Positions 56,030-64,000 of a stretch of 64,000 nucleotides of DNA are shown piece by piece (the stretch's first letter is position 1; each line of letters opens with the position of its first letter). A program made the position numbers and the translations under genes. The stretch covers positions 125,271 to 189,270 of the forward strand of contig NW_004450398.1 of NCBI RefSeq assembly GCF_000321225.1, given 5' to 3'. This DNA comes from Odobenus rosmarus divergens (taxonomy: Eukaryota; Chordata; Mammalia; Carnivora; Odobenidae). The notes under the pieces were generated by a model. That model made no database searches. It had not been told where the DNA came from and saw only the letters and a list, made by a program, of their open reading frames with translations.

Positions 56030-56125
56030 TGTTGATTATGTGGCTTAATTCTCACAACTGTGTAAGGTAGACGTGGCTAAGCCCATTTCACAGACAAGGG
56101 GACTGAGCCCTAGAGCAAGTTGGGT
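56030..56125 (-). repeat. MIR fragment
   Basis: 'ggcttaattctcacaactgt', 'gtaaggtagacgtggctaag' and 'cccatttcacagacaagggg' follow antisense MIR. Confidence 0.75.
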
Positions 56126-56249
56126 CTTCTGGAACAAAACTCCAGAAGCTCACCATGCAGCCTAGTGTCCTGGGAAACCAGTCACAGAGACAGCCTGAGT
56201 TCAAGTCTTGCAGGAGAGCCAAAGCAAACCCTTCAAAAGGTGTCCCATT

Positions 56250-56690
56250 GAGTTTTCTCTTCCATCTCTTCTTTCCCTCCCTTCTCTTTCTGCTTCCTCC
56301 TTCCCTTTTTATCTAACTTCCTTTTCTTATTCTTTTTTTTTAATGTTTTATTTATTTATTCATGAGAGTCAGAGAGAGAGAGAGAGAGAGAGAGGCAGAG
56401 GCAGAGGGAGAAGCAGGCTCCCCGCTAAGCAGGGAGCCCGATGTGGGGCTCGATCCCAGGACCCTGGGATCATGACCTGAGCCGAAGGCAGACACTTAAC
56501 CGACTGAGCCACCCAGGCGCACCTCCTTTTCTTATTCTTTTCCTTCATTCCCTGCCTCCTTAGTTCTTCTCTCCTTCCTTCCCTCCTTACCTTGATTCTC
56601 TCTCTCTGTTCTTCCTTCCCTCCCTTTCTTCTCTCTCTCTTTCCCTCTCTCTATCCCTCCCTCTCTCATGCTCTCACTGTATTAACTACC
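56250..56690. repeat. Pyrimidine-rich tract interrupted by a Can-SINE
   Basis: CTTCC/TCTCT/CCTTC words flank the SINE on both sides (56250-56336 and 56542-56690). Likely one original polypyrimidine tract. Confidence 0.8.
56337..56523 (-). mobile_element. Can-SINE in pyrimidine tract
   Basis: Tail TTTTAATGTTTTATTTATTTATTC-type, GA run, 'ctcgatcccaggaccctggg' and the head 'actgagccacccaggcgca'. Perfect 18-bp target-site duplication tccttttcttattctttt at 56319-56336 and 56524-56541. Confidence 0.96.
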
Positions 56691-57267
56691 TACTCTTGGC
56701 CTCATCTTATACAACATATCGAGAACATGCAGATCCACTCAACATGTCTCTATTCTCAAGGAACTCACACTCGGGTGGAGTGGGGGGACAGAGAGCAAAA
56801 AAGACACCACAGGAGTAAGTATTATGATGGGCAATTCAGAGCTGGCCGTAGGAGCGTGGACGAGGGTCCCAGGGAAGGCTTTCACTTCAAAGCAGCCTCT
56901 ATGGCACTGTCTAAACTTCTGTCCAAGCTCAAGATGTCACCATCCACACACATGGGCCTACAAAGACTTTGTCAACCTCTGTAGATCACTGAGTTCTCAA
57001 CTTGTGCAATAAGACACCTAAGGGCTTGCCACTGGCTAGGGTATGTCATGGAACTGGACCTTTCCCTCGTCCTGTCAATTTTGAGTAGGGCCAGCCATTG
57101 CTGGGATAGTAAAAGAAGGTAATCGGCTGTCTACCTATTCTCTATCCCAGGTAATGGTCAATAGCCAGATAATATTAGACATCAACCAGCGGATGTTAGC
57201 CTCAGAGCTGATCAGTGCTCAGTGCTCATAAGAGATTAATGAACAGTAAAGACATAAATATTTCTTT

Positions 57268-57612
57268 TGTTCCAGTTATATTGAGGAATAATTGACATAC
57301 ACCACTGTTTAAGGCATACAGCATGATGGTCTGATTTACATTGATTATGAAATGATGACCACAGTAGGTTCAGCTAACATCCATCTTCTCATATAGATAC
57401 AATAAAAAGAAAAAAAAATTCTTTTTGTGAGGAGGACTTTTAAGATAAGCTCTCTTAACTTTCCTATATATCATATACCAGCATTAACAATAGTCACCGT
57501 GTTGTACATTACATCCCCCAGAAGTTACATCTTATAACTTCCAGTTTGACCACCTTCACCAATTCACCCTCCCCACCACCCCATGCTTTTGGTAACCACA
57601 AATGTGATCCCC
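57268..57612 (-). repeat. L1M 3'-UTR, antisense
   Basis: 'ttatattgaggaataattga', 'taaggcatacagcatgatgg', 'gtcaccgtgttgtacattac' and 'cccatgcttttggtaaccac' are antisense L1M 3' UTR. Abuts a sense-strand L1 segment at about 57613. Confidence 0.75.
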
Positions 57613-58035
57613 AGAAGAAAGTATCAGTGACCTGGAGGACAGGACATTAGAAATCATCCAGTCAGAGGAGCAAAAAGAAAAAAGATTGAAAGAGACTGAA
57701 GAAAGCCAATAAGACATGGGACACAACGTAAATTAACAATATTCACGTTATGAGCATTCCAGAAGGAGACGAGAAAGAGAAAGGCACAGAAAGTATATGT
57801 AAAGCAATGAAGGCCAAAAAGTCCCGGAACCTAGGGAAAAGAAAAGAACATCCAGATCCATGAGGCTTAAAGGATCCCAAGTGGGTTGAACTCAATTAGG
57901 GCTACACCAAGACACACTATTAATAAATTATCAAAAGTCAAAGAATCTTTAAAGCATCAAGAAAAAGAAGAAAAGTTACACACAAGGAAATATTCAGGAG
58001 ACCATCGGCAGATTTCTCAACATTAATATTTCCTG
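57613..58035 (+). repeat. L1 ORF1-region segment, sense
   Basis: 'gacattagaaatcatccagt', 'aaagagactgaagaaagcca', 'cattccagaaggagacgaga', 'cacaccaagacacactatta'-type text and 'ggagaccatcggcagatttc' match L1 ORF1/inter-ORF sequence in sense. Opposite to the adjoining 3' UTR. Confidence 0.7.
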
Positions 58036-58779
58036 TATAGCATTCTTGCACCAGACTGGGTGGTTTCACAACCACCAAGTGTCTCATGTCGAGGTAGTCT
58101 TGCATAGATGGGATAAAGTATCATATCTGGAGTGAAACAGATTTTGGTTCCTAATTGTGAGGTCCTGGATGAGAAATCTCAATTCCACTGGGCTCAATGT
58201 CTCACTTTTATAGCGTGGATAAGAATCCATGTCACAGGACTGCTGAGTGAAATAGAGCAGTGTCTTCTCCATCATAAAACAAGAACTTGGCAAATGATAC
58301 TTATTTCTAAATATTACAACTATAACTCGTTATAATGGTTCTGTGAGTTCCCTTCATCTTTCAGGAACAAAGTAGAGCCCCCAAATTGAAGTCACCTACC
58401 TTACGATCCACCACGAATAAAAGAGAGAAAACAGAATTTGAGACACCATCCTTCCATCCAGCATATACCATCCCACTGGGGAAGTTACTGTCAGGAAATC
58501 AATGGTGAATTCCCATCCCAAGTAGGTCCACAATGTGGTGAACGCCAAATGGATTCATGGTTTTCTTAACCTGTCTGGAGCTGACACAATCCACCTAGCC
58601 CTTCTTATCCCAACATCCCCCGGAAAGTTACCAAGTAAATTGCAAGTAGTGAAAAGCTCCAAATGCTTCATGCTCTAAAAGATCCAATCTTTCTTGAGCT
58701 TGGGGAACTGACACTATCTATCTTCCCCTCCCCACCCCAGCTAATAACTTCGGTCATGTGGCACCCACTCTCCAAAGCC

Positions 58780-58990
58780 TTTCTTTTCTCTCAGCTTGAG
58801 AAAGCTCCAATTTGGCGATTGTTCATTATCCCCCCATTTAGACAATTTTCAACGCACAGTGGAACCTTTAAACAGTGTGAACAATGTTGTCAATCTTTCT
58901 GCATGCTGCCTCTGCCAGCCATTAAGAGGTAAATTGACTGCACAGTGGGAGAGGAATTAGGAACACAGTTTCCATTAATAGTTATAGGGG
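58780..58990. promoter_or_regulatory. Repeat-free island, candidate conserved element
   Basis: Unique sequence with 'ggcgattgttcattatcccc', 'gtgtgaacaatgttgtcaat' (SOX-like ACAAT repeats in both orientations) and 'tttccattaatagttatagg'. Function inferred only. Confidence 0.3.
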
Positions 58991-59159
58991 AAGCCCAGTG
59001 GGCCCTGAAGTTTGGTCATGGAGGGGGACAGGCGTTAGAGATACCTGTCTACCACAGGCTAGACTGAGTCTGAGTCAGGATTCAGTGCTCCCCAACGAGG
59101 CCTTTCCTTACCAAGGAGAGAATCCCCAAATGCGGGGCACAATAGGTTGGATGGAGGAG

Positions 59160-59395
59160 AAGGGAACAATCCATACACTGAGTACCTGCTGAATGCAAAG
59201 CACTTCAATAATGTTATCTCACGTCATCCTCGCAATAACACCAAGAGTTGGGAGCAGTATTCATATTTTGTGGATGAGAACGCAGAGGTAAAAACTCAAG
59301 TCACACAGCTCATGAGTGATGGAGCCAGGATCTGAAATGTGGTCTGTCCAGCCCCCAAAGTCCCTTTGTTGGTAACCACTCTACTGTAAGAGGGA
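59160..59395 (-). repeat. MIR SINE, nearly full length
   Basis: 'gagtacctgctgaatgcaaa', 'tcatcctcgcaataacacca', 'ttttgtggatgagaacgcag', 'actcaagtcacacagctcat' and 'gagccaggatctgaaatgtg' follow antisense MIR. Confidence 0.85.
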
Positions 59396-59895
59396 CTCGC
59401 TTTCTGGAATCTTCCTTAATGTCTCTCTTGTGCCCAGATTGGGCTGCCTCCCTTGGAGGCAGTTGGGAAGATTAATAAGCTCACTATCCCTTGTTATCAC
59501 ACAAAATGAGGACTTGGCCCATTTTCACTGGGTCTGGTTTCTGCTTATCATTCACCTAGATCTTTGTTGTTCCAACGATATAATCCACCCACCCTTACGT
59601 AGGCCTTTCCTATATTACTCAGAACAGCCACTCCACTGTTCCATGAGTTGTCAAAGAAATAGCAAATGGGCCACAGATTCCTCAACCCTCATGCATAACG
59701 GGCATCATTCAGCAATTTCCCACCGAGCAGCAACTGCCAAGAGATCAGATGAGACACTCAAGCTTTACTCTTATCTGCCTTCCATGACCTGAGCCAAACA
59801 CAGCTCCCAAGGAAACCAGTGAAATGTATCCTTTTGAGTAACAAAATCTTTCCTGCCCACTTCTTGAGAGCAGAAAACCAAACTGACTACATTCT

Positions 59896-60093
59896 TTCTT
59901 TTAATTTTTTTAAGATTTTATTTATTTGAGAGAGAGAATGAGATAGAGAGACAGCATGAGAGGGGGGAGGGTCAGAGGGAGAAGCAGACTCCCTGCCGAG
60001 CAGGGAGCCCAATGCGGGACTCAATCCTGGGACTCCAGGATCATGACCTGAGCCAAAGGCAGTCACCCAACCAACTGAGCCACCCAGGCGCCC
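59896..60093 (-). mobile_element. Can-SINE, full length
   Basis: Tail TTTTTTTAAGATTTTATTTATTTG-type, 'actcaatcctgggactccag' and head 'actgagccacccaggcgccc'. Target-site duplication gactacattct at 59885-59895 and 60094-60104. Confidence 0.95.
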
Positions 60094-60786
60094 GACTACA
60101 TTCTAATGTGTACATTTACCATCACATCTTTTATTTTTCTATCCCCACACACTCTCCCAAAGATTTAAAACCCAGACTAGATATTCTAGTTCTCAAACCC
60201 CAGTCCTATCACATTTGTTGGAATTATATGACCTAAGGCAGGTGGGCTCCTTCATCTATAAAACCGGCATGCTAATATATATCCCTAAAGCACTGTTTGA
60301 GGATCAAATGAGAAAACATGCATAGAGCACCAAAGACAATGCCTGGAAAATGGACAGTTCGTTAATGTCGAATTGAGAAAATGCCCAAACAGCTTAGGGG
60401 CATCTCTTTGTCCTCCACCTCCACCACCTGGCTGGTTTCCCGTGTGACACAGGTTTCTCTGTTCTGTTCCTCCAGCATTTAGGAAGGACAGGACTCTCAA
60501 GTCAATCTGAGGATAACCACTTGCCAGAGGCAGAAACAATTGCTGGTGGCTCGGCAAGAGATGGCCACAGCTTAAAGGGACAGTGGAAGACCTCCGGCTG
60601 CAAATTCTGCAGGGGCTGGTAACCGCCCATAGCTGTACGGCATACAGACACTGAACCTCCTTCTCTCAAATCTGGAGTCAGTCCCGGCACATTTACTTCT
60701 TCTTCAACAACAACAACAAAAGCATTGAGCCCCTACTATGGGCAGGGTATGTGCCAGATCCATCAACCACCAGTCCATGCACTACT

Positions 60787-60999
60787 CTTTTTTTTTTTTT
60801 TTAAGATTTTATTTATTTATTTGAGAGCAAGAGTACATGAGCAGGGGGGAGGGGCAGAGGGAGAGAAGGAGAGAATCTCGAGCAGACTCCCAGCTAAACG
60901 TGAATCCCAATGGTGGGGCTTGATCTCTCCATCCTGAGACCATGATCTGGGCCAAACTCAAGAGTCGGACACTCAACCGACGGAGCCACCCAGACATCC
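60787..60999 (-). mobile_element. Can-SINE, full length, older variant
   Basis: Poly(T) tail, 'agattttatttatttatttg', 'aaactcaagagtcggacact' and head 'acggagccacccagacatcc'. Flanks 'tccatgcactactctt' and 'tccttgcatttctt' may be a diverged duplication. The agagtcggacact variant matches the older subfamily seen at 6893 and 39916. Confidence 0.92.
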
Positions 61000-61049
61000 C
61001 TCCTTGCATTTCTTGAATTAGCCACCTGTGAAAAGATGACAGTGACACC

Positions 61050-61160
61050 TGACATGGATTGAGAACTTTCAGCATGCTGGGCACTGCAGTATTCTATGTG
61101 GACCTTTTCATGCAGTCCTCAGAGGATCATCACTTTACCTAACAGAAGGATGCCAAATAT
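61050..61160 (-). repeat. MIR-like fragment
   Basis: 'aactttcagcatgctgggca', 'ctgcagtattctatgtggac' and 'catgcagtcctcagaggatc' follow antisense MIR weakly. Confidence 0.5.
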
Positions 61161-61182
61161 GCCTGTTATATAGACCTGTCCT

Positions 61183-61212
61183 CTGTGTGTGTGTGTGTGT
61201 GTGTGTGTGTAT
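61183..61212. repeat. (GT)n microsatellite
   Basis: A GT run of about 14 units. Likely polymorphic. Confidence 0.9.
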
Positions 61213-61254
61213 GATTTAGTGATCGATTACAAAAGTCATAACGTTCATTGTAGA

Positions 61255-61945
61255 ACTTCTGAACAGCAGTAGACAAAATGTTAAAGAATTTCACATGCTT
61301 AGCAAAGTGACTGTCCTGTGGGTATTAAACACACAAATAAAAAGTGTCAACCCCCTGCCTTCCCTAACAGCATTATGTGTTTAGCCATGCCCTCCGTACT
61401 GTCCCCCTGCAAGAAGGCAGCCTTCCCACGGCTCAGGGCTGCCTTGGTGTCTCTCTTCTTGGCTATTCTCTTCCAGGGTTATCGCTCTCTCAGCATTTTT
61501 CTCTCTCATAAATATTTGCAAAAAGTCAGGCTGCTCTGTCTCATTGTGTTTTCACGCCTTGTTTTGCCACCTTCTTAGCAAAGATGATTTGACATAAATA
61601 TTTATGTGTAAAAATATGTTCTCCAGTCCCCAGTGTTCTCCGCCCTACATACTACCATGGGGAGCATGGGGGCAATGCTTACATGGGGCCTCCCTGCAGC
61701 CTCGGGCAGTGCCACGCTGCCAACTTCATGCTGGGTCGTGGGGAGGAGCAGCTGTGGGATGTATGACCCCCTGTTAACAGGTCCTCTGGTAACGGGTCCT
61801 CTGTGACCAGCCAAAGGGCTCCAAAAGCTCTGGAATGGAATTTATCAGCTCTCCCTGCATTATTATAGACAGTCCTATGGGAGTTCCCTCAGCAGCAGGA
61901 ATAACCCTGCCATCAAACTAGCTTGGCCAAAGCTAAGAAACACTG
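61255..61945. other. Repeat-poor unique stretch
   Basis: No transposon recognised over about 690 bp. Includes 'gacataaatatttatgtg' and a short direct repeat 'cctgttaacaggtcctctgg' / 'taacgggtcctctg' near 61771-61804. Possibly conserved; untested. Confidence 0.35.
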
Positions 61946-61947
61946 TC

Positions 61948-62150
61948 GGGGTGCCCAGATGGCTCAGTCGGTTGGGCGTCCAACTCTTGACTTCGGCTCA
62001 CTCAGGTCATGATCTCGGGGTCCTGGGATTGAGCCCTGCATCAGGCTCCTCCCTCAGCAGGGAGTCTGCTTGAGGATTCTCTCTCTTCCTCTCCCTCTGC
62101 TCCTCCCCACCCCTCTCAAATAAATAAATACATCTTTAAAAAAAAAAAGG
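61948..62150 (+). mobile_element. Can-SINE, older variant
   Basis: Head 'ggggtgcccagatggctcag' with 'caactcttgacttcggctca', tail CAAATAAATAAATACATC. Flanks 'aagaaacactg' and 'aaggaaatactg' look like a slightly diverged duplication. Confidence 0.93.
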
Positions 62151-62764
62151 AAATACTGCAGATACATCTAATTGTACATCTGCACCTTTCCTTCCTTCAG
62201 TTTGTTCTCAGCACTGCCTGCAGACATACCCACACTATCCATCCCCGACTGTAGCCAACTACTGCCATGCCATTTTTAAAGCCATGCCCACTGTTGTCAC
62301 CCATTCCCGCCTGACCTCTAGGAGGACACTGTCATCATTCCTTTCATGTCTCTGTCATGTTCTTATCCCCCTTGGAGAGCACTCCCCTCTTTCTGAGGTC
62401 ACCCACCATCCTCCTTCCAAAAACTGCAAATCCTGGCTATGACTGCTGTTGAAGCCGGGCTTGCATGGTAGCTTAGCTCCCCTACAGTCTACAACAACAA
62501 CAGGAGCAACAAACCATCAGCCCCCTTAATAGTCACTACCGACCTGATGTAACCAGGTGGCCAAGAAATCAATGTTTGCCTGAGCAAAGCACAAGACCCA
62601 CAAACCACAGCTATAGTCATCTAGGACTCCGATTGGGGGAAAAACTGATTTGGGGGTAGCCCAGGTCACCCCAAACCCCACCAAGTCCCTTTCTCTAAAG
62701 GAAACAACACATAGAGAGGTTTCTGCCCACACCTTTCGGGAGACTATGAAGACAGGCAGCTTCC

Positions 62765-62905
62765 TTATAATTAATTTAATTAGTTATAATTAATGATGAT
62801 GATTCTTAAGAACCCATTGATAATTATTATTTGAGGATTATAACATTATTTAATAGTATATGACATACTAATTATTATTAATTAATAATAAATATGCATG
62901 TTACA
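62765..62905. repeat. AT-rich low-complexity tract
   Basis: TTAATTA/TAATTATTA words with short palindromes ('attaatttaattagttataa'). Confidence 0.75.
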
Positions 62906-63034
62906 TCAGCAAGTGGATATAGGCTATCGACAAACTGTTAGTAGAAAAAGGCTCCCAGACTGGGTCAAAAAATAAAGACCTAACCCTTATTTGTATGCCA
63001 CAACGCAACTGCATGATGAATTAGTCAAAAGTGC

Positions 63035-63165
63035 ACTGTTTTCAAAGTCAGAAAACCCGAGTTCTAAAATCAGTGGTACCATTTGAGGCCGTGTGACCTT
63101 GGGCGAGGTGGCTCCTCTCGGCAGGCTTCTGGCTTCTTAGCTACAAATGGGGGGCCCGGCAATCT
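63035..63165 (+). repeat. MIR SINE, 5' half
   Basis: 'gtcagaaaacccgagttcta', 'ggccgtgtgaccttgggcga' and 'cttcttagctacaaatgggg' follow MIR. Confidence 0.75.
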
Positions 63166-63294
63166 CCAGGGGAGGCTCCCATGTGGTAAGGGATGGGGCA
63201 AAAGTGCTGTAACCTTCAGAACACTCAGGCCTTGCTCCTCAGAGTGTGGTCAGCAGAGCGACAGGCTGTGAAGACCCAGCTGATGTTAGCTGGA

Positions 63295-63475
63295 TTCGGA
63301 GCTATAAAGCTTCAGGGAGAACCCAGCCTTCTCGCTCACTAGCTGTTCGGCCCTGAGAAGCCAGTGAATTCCTCTCAATCTCAACATCCTTATCTGTAAA
63401 ATATGGGTGATACGTTGTACATGCCTCACAAAGTCGTTATGAGGATTAAAGATAACATAAAAGCTGTCAGAAACG
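63295..63475 (+). repeat. MIR SINE
   Basis: 'ctcgctcactagctgttcgg', 'atcctta' + 'tctgtaaaatatgggtgat' and 'aaagtcgttatgaggattaa' follow MIR. The 82-codon frame beginning at 63403 starts inside this MIR and is not called a gene. Confidence 0.75.
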
Positions 63476-63639
63476 GTGAAGTTGTTATAACCGCAGATAG
63501 AACTGAGAGTAGAAAAATAAGAGAATATTATTTAAAAGTTTCACCCTACGTTAGATATCTAGTTGAAATGGTCAACTTTTCTGTCAAAATTTACATTACC
63601 CAACCGACCCAAGAGGAAGTAGAAAAGCACCGGAGGCCA

Positions 63640-63735
63640 AAAGCCATATAAAAATTGAAGTCATTTCTGTGGTACTTTCTTTCAATTTTTCTGTAAGTTG
63701 AACATTTTTCAAGATTTCAAAATAAAACCCAGGGT
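63640..63735 (+). repeat. L1M-like 3' terminus
   Basis: 'caatttttctgtaagttgaa' and 'caagatttcaaaataaaacc' resemble an old L1 3' end. Confidence 0.45.
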
Positions 63736-63834
63736 AAAAAAAAGAAATACACTCACATAGAGGCACTCTCCCAATTATTTTACAACCATACTGCAGAGAC
63801 CTTTGAGAAACAGAGAATTCCCATTTTAATCAGA

Positions 63835-64000
63835 CGGCTCTAGAATATTGGAAAGATGTGAGTTATGCCAATCACTTTATGACACCAGTATAATCTTGGT
63901 ACCAAGACTGGACAAAGACCATAAGGAATGAATTCAACCCAACCTGCCTTCCTGAACAAAGATCACAAAAGAAAACCAATCTCCATTATAAACATAGATG
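63835..64000 (+). repeat. L1 ORF2 fragment running off the window
   Basis: 'tcactttatgacaccagtat', 'aatcttggtaccaagactgg', 'acaaagaccataaggaatga' and 'ctccattataaacatagatg' match the reverse-transcriptase region of L1 ORF2 in sense orientation. The rest lies beyond 64000. Confidence 0.7.

Noticed and set aside
63403..63651. 82-codon frame with plausible amino-acid composition
   Set aside because: Begins inside a MIR and continues into AT-rich sequence. No family recognised.

Overview
This window is nuclear DNA from a carnivoran mammal, most likely a caniform. The strongest evidence is 17 tRNA-derived Can-SINE (SINEC) copies with the GGGCGCCTGGGTGGCTCAG-type head, a CT-rich middle and a TAAATAAATAAAATCTT-type tail. 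These elements are restricted to Carnivora. Tail variants with a CTCCCACTCCCCCTGCTTGTG-type segment would fit an arctoid (bear, seal or mustelid), but I cannot fix the species. The rest of the repeat content is the usual older eutherian set: MIR, L2, old L1M, hAT-Charlie MITEs (MER5A, MER20 and a third family) and MaLR-like LTRs.

I find no convincing protein-coding gene, exon, processed pseudogene, tRNA, rRNA or CRISPR array. All open reading frames are short (the longest without Ns is 178 codons), and the longer ones either cross repeats or have no recognisable protein features. The window is best read as intergenic or deep-intronic DNA.

Layout: 1-6.4 kb holds L2, LTR-like, MIR and L1 fragments with two Can-SINEs. 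6.7-8.5 kb has a Can-SINE nested in a Can-SINE, then a long L2. 8.5-11.1 kb is mostly unique. 11.16-12.2 kb is an AT-rich repetitive block with an assembly gap (11830-12158). 12.2-21.4 kb is relatively repeat-poor, with several stretches that look like conserved non-coding elements. 21.4-25.6 kb is L1-rich, including an L1 with an internal 37-bp triplication and a second L1 with an inverted 5' part that split a MIR. 25.6-40 kb mixes unique DNA, MIR/L2 and low-complexity tracts (GGAT/GGAA, degenerate ATTCC, GTGCAC-rich, TG-rich). 40-53 kb is L2, MIR and MITE fragments with an 86-bp tandem duplication and a head-to-head MER5A pair. 53-64 kb contains a five-copy 40-bp minisatellite, a pyrimidine tract split by a Can-SINE, another L1 inversion, three more Can-SINEs and an L1 fragment running off the right edge.

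There is no gene system here. The most informative content is the record of insertion order (clear target-site duplications), several local tandem duplications, and candidate regulatory islands whose conservation cannot be tested from one sequence.
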